Source: Helicobacter canis
Lineage (GTDB): Bacteria; Campylobacterota; Campylobacteria; Campylobacterales; Helicobacteraceae
Length of the DNA stretch: 64,000 bases
Reading direction: 5' to 3'
Assembly (NCBI RefSeq): GCF_008693005.1
Contig: NZ_VXKE01000021.1
Coordinates: 186,001 to 250,000, forward strand
In this document: piece after piece, positions 25,700 to 33,996 of the stretch
How the letters are laid out: every line of letters begins with the position of its first letter
Position numbering within the stretch: position 1 is the first letter of the stretch
Program-made: the position numbers and the translations under genes
Notes under the pieces: model-generated
Database searches by the model: none
What the model was told of the DNA's origin: nothing
What the model saw: the letters and a program-made list of their open reading frames with translations, nothing else

Positions 25700-26737
25700 C
25701 TAACTTACTAAAGCTTGCAATTTGATTAAGCTACGCAGGGATATGGACTTTTGCCCTTGCATAATGCCATTTCGCCAGAGTCCCAGCAGGTTAAAAATCT
25801 CCAAAAATGCCCGCTCTTTAATCTTCATCGCGCGTTGGGCAAGGGTGTTTGCCTCTTGGAAAGGCAAGGCATAGCCTAAGATCTCCTTGCTATCTGGCTT
25901 GCCGTGTAAGCGGATATACACAGCAAACAAAAAAAGCTTATAGAAATACTGCTCAAGCTCGCTTACAAGTGAGAGCTCATTGCTTAGCCCGCCATCTAGC
26001 ATACACTCAAACACTCTCGCTATATCAGCCTTGCTAAAGAGTGCTTGCAAAAGCTCGCCAATCTCCACACTCCCTAGCCCATAGCAAAGCTGCGCTATAT
26101 CTTGCTGGGTGATAGCACGATCTAGCAAAGTAAGCTTTGAGAGCTCGCTGCGTGCTAGGGCGATGTCATATCCTTGCATAATCAGCAAGGATTCTAGCAG
26201 ATTGCCAGCAATGCTAAGCTCTAAAGCCCTTGCTTCTTGGGTTAGAAGCTCCTTTGCTTCAGCTGGGTTTGGCTTGAAAAACCGCACTTCTACCACGCCA
26301 TTTTTCTTCTCATCAATGCTTTTATCGCTTGCTTTTCTAGCATAGATGTTTTTGTGCTTAAAGTGTGTGCTAAGGCTTTTGAAATCGCGCGCATATTGGG
26401 CTTGGGTCTTGCCATCAGCACGCAGAAATGCCACGATTAAGCTGTGGTCAGGATTGTGCGCTAGAGCGTTTAAAAGAGCTTTAATCTCCTTGTCGCTAGG
26501 TTTTTTCTCAAGCTTTAGCACCACGCACTGCGCATCACCAAAGAGACTGCTTTGGGACAAAATCTCTAGCGTAGGGGCTAGGGAGTATTCCCCATAGTTG
26601 AACACTTTTGGCTCTAGGGCATTTGCCTGCAAGAGCCTTTTAATGCTAGATTCTATGAGATATTCACTCTCGCCATAGAGCAAGCACGCGCGCGGTGTGT
26701 GCGTGCGCAAAAGGCTATCAAACTCCTTTTTATACAT
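25700..26737 (-). CDS. holA: DNA polymerase III, delta subunit (HolA)
   Basis: About 345 residues. The delta subunit opens the sliding clamp in the clamp loader. The start (MYKKEFDSLLRTHTPRACLL, then YGESEYLI) is placed at 26737, where AAAGG lies 8 bases upstream and the N-terminus matches the H. pylori form; an in-frame ATG at 26788 would overlap mqnA further. Later segments FGDAQCVVLKLEKKPSDKEI and YDIALARSELSKLTLLD fit the family. It overlaps the end of mqnA by 8 bases. Confidence 0.85.
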   Translation of the reverse strand: MYKKEFDSLLRTHTPRACLLYGESEYLIESSIKRLLQANALEPKVFNYGEYSLAPTLEILSQSSLFGDAQCVVLKLEKKPSDKEIKALLNALAHNPDHSLIVAFLRADGKTQAQYARDFKSLSTHFKHKNIYARKASDKSIDEKKNGVVEVRFFKPNPAEAKELLTQEARALELSIAGNLLESLLIMQGYDIALARSELSKLTLLDRAITQQDIAQLCYGLGSVEIGELLQALFSKADIARVFECMLDGGLSNELSLVSELEQYFYKLFLFAVYIRLHGKPDSKEILGYALPFQEANTLAQRAMKIKERAFLEIFNLLGLWRNGIMQGQKSISLRSLIKLQALVS

Positions 26738-28046
26738 TAGAGCTGCCTTTGTAGGGTGCATTTGGTGCGCACTTACTAGAATCCACATTGCGCGGGTAGA
26801 TTCTACTTGGGGGCTTGATCGCCTGCAAGCGCAAAGCTCGGTAGAATCGCTCCAAGCCTGCGCGCTCCTTAGCTTGGATATGGTAGTGGATATGGGTTAA
26901 ATACTCGCGGATATATGCACTTGGGATACCGCAGGCTTTGGCGCGTGCTTGTAAGATGTAGTGTGGGATTTTTGCGCGCTTTTTGACAAAGGCGCGCGCG
27001 ATGTTGGAGTAGAAGTGTGCGTGCTTGTTGTAGCAGAGCCTGCCAAAGACAAAGGGCAAGCGGTGCTTCTCCCACCACACCTGCCCCATATCAATAGCCT
27101 TGCCACCACTAAATCGATACTGCAGTGCCCTATCGCCTATAAGCACACGCCCTTGCAAGCCTAGGATAGTGCTAAGGGCATTTGAGGTATCAGACTGATA
27201 GTCCTTGCGCGGCGATTCAGCTTTGGGTGAGCAATGCGATTGATTGCACACATTTGGGGGATAGTCATTACCGCCAAGGTAACTCCTACCCCCAAATGTG
27301 TGCAAAGCAACCACAGCCCCACCGCAAATCTTAGAATCGTTGTGGCTTGTCTCTGGCGTTGGTTTCTCATTGGTGGATTGCGCTTTACTAAAGCCACTTA
27401 CTTGCGTGCTTGCGCCTTGTTTTCTCATCACAAATCCTACCGCTTGCGGTGTTTTTTCACTAATCTCGCTTTTTTTGTCATTGCGAGCGGATTGAAAATC
27501 TCCGTGGCAAAGCATAGCTTCTTTAGAAAACAAGGGATACCGCTCGGCGTTAGCCGATGTTTCTTTAGAATCCACACTAGAATCCACTTTAGAAAACAGG
27601 GATTCTAGGGGATGTTTGGATTTTTCACTTTCAGCCTGATTATTTTCTTCTAGGATTCTAGGAGTTGCGGTGGGGCTGTGGGAGCTTTGCAAACTTTGGG
27701 GAAGGTTAGCGACCTTGGCGGTCGTGCCTTTCACAAAGTTTGCAACACTGCCGCATTGCTCACCCAAAGCCGAATCCCCGTTTGATTCTAGGCTTAGCAC
27801 ACTCCACACCGCGCCTTTAGCGACAATGCCAGCTTGTGTGCCGCGCTGCTTGCGGTGAGCGGTGCAGCCAGCTATTGTAGAGATGAAGCCTGCATCAATG
27901 CGGTGAAACAAAAAGGACTGATTGAGCTTTGAGGGATAGGAGCGATTAGCAAATGCCGCACTTTTGTAGCGCGTGGGGATAGGGTAGGACTTCAAAAACA
28001 CATCAAAGGGCATAAGGTTTAGGTATTGGATCTTGCCAAATCGCAT
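26730..28046 (-). CDS. mqnA: Menaquinone biosynthesis protein MqnA (chorismate dehydratase), with a large repeat insertion
   Basis: 438 residues against roughly 230-280 for the family. MqnA turns chorismate into 3-enolpyruvylbenzoate in the futalosine pathway used by Helicobacter and Campylobacter. The N-terminus (MRFGKIQYLNLMPFDVFLKS, then AGFISTIAGC) and C-terminal half (GLQGRVLIGDRALQYRF, DMGQVWWEKHRLPFVFGRLC) are normal. About 180 residues in between (roughly 90-270) are built from repeats: class A at 27651-27779, class D at 27477-27514, class B at 27356-27452 and an inverted class A at 27214-27339. The frame never breaks. Whether the enzyme works with this insert is unknown. AAGGATTGCT precedes the ATG. 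Confidence 0.85.
   Translation of the reverse strand: MRFGKIQYLNLMPFDVFLKSYPIPTRYKSAAFANRSYPSKLNQSFLFHRIDAGFISTIAGCTAHRKQRGTQAGIVAKGAVWSVLSLESNGDSALGEQCGSVANFVKGTTAKVANLPQSLQSSHSPTATPRILEENNQAESEKSKHPLESLFSKVDSSVDSKETSANAERYPLFSKEAMLCHGDFQSARNDKKSEISEKTPQAVGFVMRKQGASTQVSGFSKAQSTNEKPTPETSHNDSKICGGAVVALHTFGGRSYLGGNDYPPNVCNQSHCSPKAESPRKDYQSDTSNALSTILGLQGRVLIGDRALQYRFSGGKAIDMGQVWWEKHRLPFVFGRLCYNKHAHFYSNIARAFVKKRAKIPHYILQARAKACGIPSAYIREYLTHIHYHIQAKERAGLERFYRALRLQAIKPPSRIYPRNVDSSKCAPNAPYKGSSNV
27214..27339 (+). repeat. Class A palindromic repeat in mqnA, opposite to the gene
   Basis: Arms TTGCACACATTTGGGGG (27244-27260) and CCCCCAAATGTGTGCAA (27289-27305) pair perfectly over 17 bp. The apex is TTACC GCCAA GGTAA. 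In mqnA it is translated from the other strand (GRSYLGGNDYPPNVCNQSH then CSPKAES), and both strands are open. Confidence 0.85.
27356..27452 (+). repeat. Class B repeat (divergent) in mqnA
   Basis: Shares the ends GCGTTGG and ATCCTACCGCTTGCGGTG with the class B copies at 30003 and 34302, but the centre differs and lacks the TTACC/GGTAA apex. Translated in mqnA as KTPQAVGF...KPTPE. Confidence 0.6.
27477..27514 (+). repeat. Class D repeat in mqnA
   Basis: GTCATTGCGAGCGG to TCCGTGGCAAAGCAT, related to the repeats at 23492 and 33792. Translated from the mqnA strand as LCHGDFQSARND. Confidence 0.6.
27651..27779 (-). repeat. Class A palindromic repeat in mqnA, same sense as the gene
   Basis: Nearly the same as the copy in the GT-D gene. 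Arms TTGCAAACTTTG (27687-27698) and CAAAGTTTGCAA (27734-27745) pair perfectly although two bases per arm differ from the other copy. Translated SALGEQCGSVANFVKGTTAK then PQSLQSSHSPTATPRIL. Confidence 0.85.
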
Positions 28047-28096
28047 AGCAATCCTTAATCTAAGATGGCTTTAGCGCAAGTATAGCAGGTTGTGGC

Positions 28097-29562
28097 TTAA
28101 AGGTGTTTAGAGCTTGCGCCTATCTGGCGTGAGAGTCTGCGCGCTAGATGGCTAATCGCCCAAAAAAGAGCGATCAAAATCCACACAAACACCACGCATA
28201 AGCCAAGGTTAATGCAAAATGCCAGCGGTAGCTTCACCCACCACGCAAGCGGCGGAAAGTGGCGCAGTATGGGGAAGAGCAGGCTTGATGAGATACCCTG
28301 CGCGATGTAGAAGTAAATCGCATTGACCCCAGCAAAGCGCAAGAATCCTAATGCACAATCGCGGCAAGCTATTTTTAAGCCGCAAGCATAAGCTCGCGCC
28401 GATTGCATTTGCCTAGAATCTAGGTTGTTATCTGGGGCTATTTGCTTGCGGAGGGATTTATGATTTTTACTATTGGCGCAGGATTCTAGGATTGTAGATG
28501 AGAATTCGGGGTTTTGCGCGTTTGATTCAGCTTCCTCGCGGAAAGATTTGTGGCTTTCACTACTGCTTTTGGATTCTAGGATTGTAGATGAGAAATCGGG
28601 GCTTTGCGTAAAATTGGATTCTAAAGAAGCTTGCTCGCGGTGGGATTTGGGTGATAAAAATGGTGCTTTGCAAGGTGAGTCAAGGGAGTTACCTTGAGTG
28701 GTAATGACCGCCGACTCGCCGCAGCAATCGCCATTTTTAGCCCCAAAGCTAACGCGCTCTAGCTTCCCCCCCCCCCCCGTTTTGCAAGGGCTACATACAC
28801 CACCAAAAGCCCCGCCAAGCTCGCACAAGAAGCAAGCACATAGGGCAGAGATACGGGGAATTTATGCGCTTGGAGATCAAAGATACTAGGCAAGTGCGCA
28901 AGAGAGCCGCTAGAGTGCAAGATTATAAGCATAGCAAAGCCTCCTGCCCCCACGCTCGCACAAGCTATGATGATGAGCCTTTGCCTTTGAGAGCGGATAA
29001 AGTAGTAGCCCAGCACAATCAAAGCAGTATAAAACACCAGATACTGCAGCCCCACGCCAAGGAAAGAACCCTGCCAGCTAAAGATCCCAAAAAACGCCGC
29101 GATATAAAGCCCTAGCGCAAAGCTCGCTAGCAAAGCCAGCGGCACGCGCACAAAGCTTATAATAAGCGCGCCTGCTATCATTGCCACGCAAAACACAGGC
29201 ACAAACCAATACGACCCCCCAAGCACAGGTAGCGCATTTGTGCTAAAGCCGTGCAGTGTGATCGCCGCTGCGGTATTCATAAAGCTTATGTGCTTAGTGT
29301 CAATACTTACGCATAGATCATAAATAGCAATGCACACACCAAAGTAGAAAATAAGCTTCCATAAAGCGGGCAGGGGGTTTGGAGCTTTGCTATATGCTAG
29401 AGCCATTCCAGCGATAAAGAAAAAGGCGGGCACATCAATAAGCAGCGAGAGACTCTGCACCGCTTGTGGCACATAGCTTCCGCCACTCCAAAATGTCGTG
29501 TGGATAAATACCACGCCAAGCGCGCATAGTCCGCGCAATATATCTAGGGCATCATCTCTCAT
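28097..29562 (-). CDS. Acyltransferase family 3 membrane protein (OafA-like), phase-variable, currently out of frame
   Basis: Frame one runs 29562-28759, frame two covers 28828-28097; they break at 13 C on the plus strand (G13 in the gene). Frame one starts RDDALDILRGLCALGVVFIH, the acyltransferase-3 hallmark with catalytic His, and has about eight membrane helices. Frame two, after a repeat-derived insert of about 130 residues, gives the last helices (FAGVNAIYFYIAQGISSSLL, then LAFCINLGLCVVFVWILIAL). One added G (14) or two lost (11) would join them. Such enzymes O-acylate surface glycans. AAAGGATACAA precedes the ATG. Last gene of the glycan cluster before mqnA. Confidence 0.78.
28617..28765 (-). 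repeat. Class C palindromic repeat in the acyltransferase gene
   Basis: Directly follows the G tract in the coding direction. Translated LERVSFGAKNGDCCGESAV, then SLDSPCKAPFL and REQASLES. GGCGAGTC near one side pairs with GACTCACC on the other (one mismatch), and the centre is GGTCATTACC ACTCAA GGTAACTCC, the same apex as in classes A and B. Confidence 0.75.
28766..28778 (-). repeat. G13 tract (C13 on plus strand) in the acyltransferase gene
   Basis: Thirteen identical bases; the reading frame is off by one across it. Confidence 0.92.
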
Positions 29563-29586
29563 TTGTATCCTTTGTGGTGGTTGGGG

Positions 29587-30584
29587 TTATTTGGTGGCTT
29601 TGTAGGCTAGGAGTAAAAAGTGCGGATACCAGAGCTTTGGTAGGTAGTGGTAGCGCGTGGTATAGCCTAGAGCTTGTAGGGTGGATTCTAGCTTGTTTGG
29701 ATAGACTTTGCAAACTTTTTCTTGATTAAACACTAGATCGTGCAGGGCATTTGCATAATGCCCAAAGATATGCCTAGAATCTATATCTTTGATGATGATT
29801 ATGGGGATATGGGCTATGGACTCTAGGAGCTTTTGCGTGAAGTTTGGGGATAAGTGGTGCAGCACATCGCTTGCGAAAAATAGGTCAAATGCGTAGTGTG
29901 CAAGGGCAGAATCTAGGCTAGATTCTAGGGTGATGTTGGGGTAGGTGGTGGTGGGGGTTAGGGTGGTGTAGATAGAGTCAATGGCTACAACTTTGCCTTC
30001 TAGCGTTGGCTTTTGCGCGCTTTTGCGGGAGTCTGCGGCGTGGGCTTGGTCATTACCGCTTAGGTAACTCCCTGCGCCCCCGCCTTGACAACCCACAAAA
30101 TCATCGCAAAATCCCGCCGCCTGTGGCGTGGTTAGAGTTGGAGTATTTTCACAAATCCTAGAATCCTTTTGCTGCGGCTCGCTTATATTTGTGGCGGTGC
30201 TAGAATCCACTTTTTGAAAAGTGGATTCTAGGGAAGTTTGCTCGCGGAAAGATTTTTGCGCTAAAAATGGGGCTTTGCAAGGCGAGTCAAAGGCGCGCAC
30301 TTGGGCGTGCGTAACTGCAGACTCGCCGCAGTAATCGCCATTTTTAGCCAAAAAGCTAACGCGCTCTAGTTGCTGCCCCCCCCCCCCATAGAAATATCAT
30401 TATCAGTCATCTTCTCCGCAAAATACTCACTAAAATACAGCGTCCCTGCGCCAAAGTCTGCGATAGTGCGCGGCGCACTAAGATCAAAGCTAGATTCTAA
30501 AATAGCGCAAATCTCTTGGGTAGGGAGGATCACGCCTCGCGCCTTTTTGCGCAGGCGTTCTACATAGCTATTGCTAAAGCCCAT
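29587..30584 (-). CDS. SAM-dependent methyltransferase, phase-variable, currently out of frame
   Basis: Frame one (30584-30366) has VILPTQEICAILESSF and TIADFGAGTLYFSEYFAEKM, a class I SAM-binding motif (DFGAGTL). Frame two, open from the tract to 29587, has the class C and class B repeats and then the rest of the fold: GKVVAIDSIY, then ALAHYAFDLFFASDVLHHLS, IIIIKDIDSRHIFG and a C-terminal LLAYKATK. The break is at 12 C (plus strand); one added or two lost bases join them. DVLHHL suggests a small-molecule or sugar methyltransferase. About 105 residues of the product would be repeat-derived. AAGGAGCATTT precedes the ATG. Confidence 0.72.
30003..30130 (-). repeat. Class B repeat in the methyltransferase gene
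   Basis: About 128 bp, differing from the copy at 34302-34430 at only around six positions by eye. Apex TTACC GCTTA GGTAA. Translated TPQAAGFCDDFVGCQGGGAG then SYLSGNDQA...KSAQKPT. Confidence 0.85.
30224..30375 (-). repeat. Class C palindromic repeat in the methyltransferase gene
   Basis: Abuts the G tract. Translated QQLERVSFLAKNGDYCGESAV (split here: QQLERVSF, LAKNGDYCGESAV), then FDSPCKAPFL and REQTSLES. Arms GCTAAAAATGG/CCATTTTTAGC and GGCGAGTC/GACTCGCC pair perfectly, with CGCAC GCCCAA GTGCG at the apex. Confidence 0.8.
30376..30387 (-). repeat. G12 tract (C12 on plus strand) in the methyltransferase gene
   Basis: Twelve identical bases, followed by GCAGC in the coding direction; the frame is off by one across it. 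Confidence 0.92.
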
Positions 30585-30626
30585 AAATGCTCCTTGTGTT
30601 GGATTAAAAGGAGCGATTATAGCGTA

Positions 30627-32174
30627 TTATGGGCGCATAGGTTTGGCAGTGAAGCTTTCTACTCCAAAATAGTTAGCATAGGTGTTGTTGGGCCACACTT
30701 TTGGGTCTTCGCCCGGATTGCCAAAGTCGCCATAGCCCTTGTAGTAGGAAGCGAAGGTTGCAGAATCCACGACTATATCCACTTGCCCTAGGGCTTTTTG
30801 CGTGGCGATTGATGAAAGCATTGTATGCCACTTAATCCGCATATCCACATACGCGATAAGCACGAAGCTCCCATAGGCTATGCAGCTTGCAATCCCTAGT
30901 GTCGCAATGGGCTTACGCCAATGCGGATAGCGTGAAGTAAGATAGTGTAAAAACGCTAGCACCATAGCTATATGCAAAAGTGTGAAAGGCAGCGAAGTGC
31001 GCTTAGGTAGCCAGCCCATTTGGATATTGGCACTTTTATACATAAATACAGCAAAAAAGCAAAAGCCAATGCACAAAAGCATATTGCGCAAAGGAAGCTT
31101 GCTTTGCCTATGGGCTAGGAAGCTCAAATACCACGCCCACGCAAGAGCTAGCAGGAAAAATGCTCCGCTTGTGTGCTGGCGCAAGATGAGCGCGGCAATA
31201 GCTACAAGCGCGATGAAAAGGAGCTTTTGCGCTTTACTAGATTCTAGGAGATAGAGTGTGCTTGCTAGGATAATGCTTAGTGTGAGAAAAATATTTGCCT
31301 TGCCATAGACAAATTTCAGCCACGCCTTTAGCTCGCCTAGATTCATAGATAGCAGCTCGCTAAAGCTATGAAAGGGAATGCCAAGCTCCCTAAACACTGC
31401 GATACGCTTTAGCGCACCCGGGGCTAGGAAAACGATGAGAAACCCCACCACAAGCCCAGCGATCCCAGCGATATACCAAAGTGGGACTCGCTGCTTTTGA
31501 TAGAGCATATACACTAATAGCCCTAGCAAAAACGCAATAGCCACGATGATAAACTCACTACTCCAGCCAGCTAGAATCCCTAGCACAAAGAGCCCCGCCC
31601 CGCAGATAAATGAGAGCTTTGGTGGGGTAGATCGCCTGCCTAGAATGTAGCTAAGCAAGATTCTATAAGGGATAAGGAAGCTAAAGATAAGCATATATGC
31701 CCAGAGGTAATTAAATGCACCAAATACGACAATAAAAATCCCACCAAATGATGAAGAGCCATCAACCATAAGGATAAAGAGTATAAGCGCGATTGTGCCT
31801 AGATCTTGCAGGGTATCGCTGGGCTTTCTCCCAAAGACGATAAAGAAAAAGGCATAGATCACATAAGTGCCAACAAGCGCGTTTAGCGGGGCGAAGTAGG
31901 GCGTGGTAGCAAAGTGGCTGCCAAAGCCTGCCGCTAGCAGCTCGCCCAAACGCCCTAGCCAATTCATATACACACTAAGTGCGCCTTGCAGCAGTCCTAA
32001 GCCCCTGCCTAGGTCATCACTCTGGGGCGGAAAGAGCGCGTTTAGCGCGTAGAGAAAGAGAAAAATACCAAAGGCTAGGGCTACTTGGTAAGAGCTTTGG
32101 CTAAAACGGGGGGGGGGGCAAAGTGCGCTGCTAGCAGAAGTATTAGCGGCATTGCTAGAAGTTTGTGTCTCCAT
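30627..32174 (-). CDS. Multi-span membrane protein, DUF6056-like, phase-variable, in frame
   Basis: About 515 residues with roughly 12 membrane helices. The early segment PPQSDDLGRGLGLLQGAL then YMNWLGRLGELLA, with acidic pair and W.GR, resembles DUF6056-type envelope proteins that look like GT-C glycosyltransferases. The start at 32174 (METQTSS) is 6 bases after GGAG; an earlier in-frame ATG at 32180 abuts it. A C11 tract (coding strand) near codon 20 encodes CPPPR, so slippage would switch off the whole protein. It is currently open. Function is not established. Confidence 0.6.
   Translation of the reverse strand: METQTSSNAANTSASSALCPPPRFSQSSYQVALAFGIFLFLYALNALFPPQSDDLGRGLGLLQGALSVYMNWLGRLGELLAAGFGSHFATTPYFAPLNALVGTYVIYAFFFIVFGRKPSDTLQDLGTIALILFILMVDGSSSFGGIFIVVFGAFNYLWAYMLIFSFLIPYRILLSYILGRRSTPPKLSFICGAGLFVLGILAGWSSEFIIVAIAFLLGLLVYMLYQKQRVPLWYIAGIAGLVVGFLIVFLAPGALKRIAVFRELGIPFHSFSELLSMNLGELKAWLKFVYGKANIFLTLSIILASTLYLLESSKAQKLLFIALVAIAALILRQHTSGAFFLLALAWAWYLSFLAHRQSKLPLRNMLLCIGFCFFAVFMYKSANIQMGWLPKRTSLPFTLLHIAMVLAFLHYLTSRYPHWRKPIATLGIASCIAYGSFVLIAYVDMRIKWHTMLSSIATQKALGQVDIVVDSATFASYYKGYGDFGNPGEDPKVWPNNTYANYFGVESFTAKPMRP
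32108..32118 (-). repeat. C11 tract (G11 on plus strand) near the start of the DUF6056-like gene
   Basis: Eleven identical bases close to the start codon. It is the only tract of the ten with C on the coding strand. Current length keeps the frame open. Confidence 0.92.
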
Positions 32175-32203
32175 AATCATCTCCAAAGATAAAATAGAGC
32201 GCA

Positions 32204-33220
32204 TTATAGCGCATTGGACTTGTGTAGCTCTTTAGTGTGTAAATACTGCCTATACGCCGCTAGTAGCATATCGCTATCGCTATAAAGCGGATTCCAGCCT
32301 AGCTCTGCTTGCGTGCTGCTAATATCGACGATATATTGGCAGTCCGCTATGGCGTATTGCTCCTTATACATAAGCGGCACTCCAAGAGTCTCTAGCACAC
32401 TTAGGGCGAGTTTTACACTTTTTGCATGCGTGGGGATAAGAATGCTCTTTGATCCTGCTTGTGCGATGAGATCGCTTAAAAGGGCTTTGATCGTGGGGGG
32501 ATTGTGCGAGCCTAGGTTGTAGGCGTTGTTGGGGAAGCTTTTTTCTATGGCGCAGATGATGGCTTGGGCGCAGTCTTGCACGCTAATCATTTGGTAGCAG
32601 TTGCTCCCATCGCCGATAAGTGGCACAGGCAAAGAGTGGGCAATAAGTGTAAAAAGCTTAGTCAGTATCCCATACCGCCCAGCCCCTACGATAATCCTAG
32701 GGCGGAAAATGCTTGCATTTATGCCCTGCTGCCTTGCTTTGGCGATTAGATCTTCTGCTTGCACCTTGCTTGCGCCATAGTAGCCAAAGGGCGTGCGTTT
32801 GTGCCTAGAATCTATAGGCAAGTAATCAGGCTTGCCATAGACCATATCAGTGCTAAAGTAGATAAGCTTGTGCGCGTTAGATTCTAGCATTGATGTAAGC
32901 AGGGCTTGCGTGCCAGCGACATTGACTTCATAGAAATACTGCTCTAAGGCTTGTAAGCCAAAGGGCTTTAAAGGTGGCTTTGGCGCATAAGCTCTAGCAG
33001 CTAGGTGGATAATGATGTCGCTAGAATCTAGCGCAAAGTCAAAGCCTTGCAGCAAATCGCAATGCACAAAGGTGCTTAGAGACTCTAGCGCAGGGTTTGG
33101 CACGCGATCTAGGCAGAAAATTTCTGCCTTTTCTATGCGGTTGTTAGCCATAGATTCTACAAGGGCGGCAATCGTGTAGGAGCCGACAAACCCGCTCCCA
33201 CCAATGACAATATAGCGCAT
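32204..33220 (-). CDS. NAD-dependent epimerase/dehydratase (extended SDR)
   Basis: 338 residues. The Rossmann motif IVIGGSGFVGSYTIAAL is at the N-terminus, IIHLAARAYAPKPPLK and STDMVYG follow, and the catalytic Tyr-x3-Lys is in YYGASKVQAEDLIAKA (about residue 152). Such proteins modify nucleotide- or lipid-linked sugars. Position between the SMR-like transporter and a membrane protein suggests it makes a donor for the local transferases. The exact reaction is not readable from sequence. No homopolymer tract is present. Confidence 0.82.
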   Translation of the reverse strand: MRYIVIGGSGFVGSYTIAALVESMANNRIEKAEIFCLDRVPNPALESLSTFVHCDLLQGFDFALDSSDIIIHLAARAYAPKPPLKPFGLQALEQYFYEVNVAGTQALLTSMLESNAHKLIYFSTDMVYGKPDYLPIDSRHKRTPFGYYGASKVQAEDLIAKARQQGINASIFRPRIIVGAGRYGILTKLFTLIAHSLPVPLIGDGSNCYQMISVQDCAQAIICAIEKSFPNNAYNLGSHNPPTIKALLSDLIAQAGSKSILIPTHAKSVKLALSVLETLGVPLMYKEQYAIADCQYIVDISSTQAELGWNPLYSDSDMLLAAYRQYLHTKELHKSNAL

Positions 33221-33223
33221 ATC

Positions 33224-33586
33224 CTACCCCCTGCTAAAAGTCAAAAACACAAGTCCAGCGCAAATGAGCGCAATGCCTACAATCTTTTGCAAGCTCAGCG
33301 GCTCGCCAAAGGCGAAATACGCCACCACAGCGGAAAAAATAAAGCCTATGCTAAGGAAAGGGTAGGCGATAGAGACATTCACGCGTGCTAGCACGATAAG
33401 CCAGCTCACAATGCTAATGGCATAAATCGCCAAGCCCCCTAGGATAAAGGGGTTTAGCACGCCCTTTAGGATAAAGCTAAGGCTTAGAGTTAGCTCGCCA
33501 AGCTCGCTCATACCGCGCTTTAGCAGCAGCTGGGCGGTGGCATTGAGCAGGACGGAAAACAAAATTAGCGGAATAAAGGTGATCAT
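33224..33586 (-). CDS. ArnE/SMR-like small membrane transporter
   Basis: About 120 residues with four membrane helices: IPLILFSVLLNATAQLLLKR, FILGGLAIYAISIVSWLIVL, YPFLSIGFIFSAVVAYFAFG and IVGIALICAGLVFLTFS. The NATAQLLLKRG start and ISIAYPF-like middle (VSIAYPFLSIG) match the EamA/SMR group that includes the ArnEF flippase for undecaprenyl-phosphate aminoarabinose. The ATG at 33586 is 5 bases after AAGGAG. It likely flips a lipid-linked sugar. It starts 9 bases after the stop of the alternative frame of gtrA. Confidence 0.75.
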   Translation of the reverse strand: MITFIPLILFSVLLNATAQLLLKRGMSELGELTLSLSFILKGVLNPFILGGLAIYAISIVSWLIVLARVNVSIAYPFLSIGFIFSAVVAYFAFGEPLSLQKIVGIALICAGLVFLTFSRG

Positions 33587-33608
33587 AAACACTCCTTAAA
33601 TTAAGTTA

Positions 33609-33738
33609 GGCGTTGGCTTTTTGCGAAAAATCGTGGATTCTGCGGTAGCGGCTGCGGTCATTACCGCTAAGGTAACTCCCTTGCCACTACCTTGAAAACC
33701 CCAATTTTTCATCAAAAATCCTGCCGCTTGTGGCTTGC
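33609..33738 (-). repeat. Class B repeat downstream of gtrA
   Basis: Same ends as the copies at 30003 and 34302, with different arms. Apex TTACC GCTAA GGTAA inside GGTCATTACC/GGTAACTCCC. Here the apex is read VTLAVMT, a third frame compared with SYLSGND and TTAKVA elsewhere. Confidence 0.75.
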
Positions 33739-33791
33739 TTAGAGTTGCGGCGTTTTGAAAAATGGATTCTAGGGATTTGGCGTGGTGCTGT

Positions 33792-33832
33792 ATGGATTGC
33801 CACGCTTTGCTAGGCAAAGCTCGTAATGACGG
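33792..33832 (-). repeat. Class D repeat downstream of gtrA
   Basis: ATGGATTGCCACG to CTCGTAATGACGG with the central pair GCTTTGC/GCAAAGC. Same ends as the copy at 23492, but a different, still paired, centre. Confidence 0.7.
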
Positions 33833-33996
33833 AGTTGGGGCGTTGTATGAAAAAGTGGATTCTAGGCTAGATTTTCGTGTGTGGAATAAAGAGTAAAAAA
33901 GAAAACGATAAAGAAAATAGAGAAAAGAAAGAGCAAAATCTAAAGTAGAGGTAGAATCTAAAACAGAAGTATCATAGGCTAGAAAATATGCGAAAT

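Larger units (their letters stand above)
33596..33996 (-). other. Alternative-frame C-terminal extension of the GtrA gene
   Basis: No independent gene is supported here. Read in the second frame from the G tract at 34012-34021, the sequence stays open for about 140 codons to TAA at 33598-33596. It includes SVDFAYFLAYDTSVLDS, a hydrophobic stretch (LSFLYFLYRFLFYSLF), class D repeat sequence (SLRALPSKAWQSIQ) and class B repeat sequence (KPQAAGF...KKPTPNLI). In the current tract length it is not translated from gtrA. Confidence 0.6.

Noticed and set aside
27234-27608. Plus-strand open frame opposite mqnA with SSHSPTA-like peptide
   Set aside because: It is open because the class A repeat is open on both strands. 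It has no start region or family of its own.
28097-30584. Treating the split acyltransferase and methyltransferase genes as decayed pseudogenes
   Set aside because: Each is broken only at a long G tract, with the rest of the frame open and conserved features on both sides, which fits reversible slippage better than decay.
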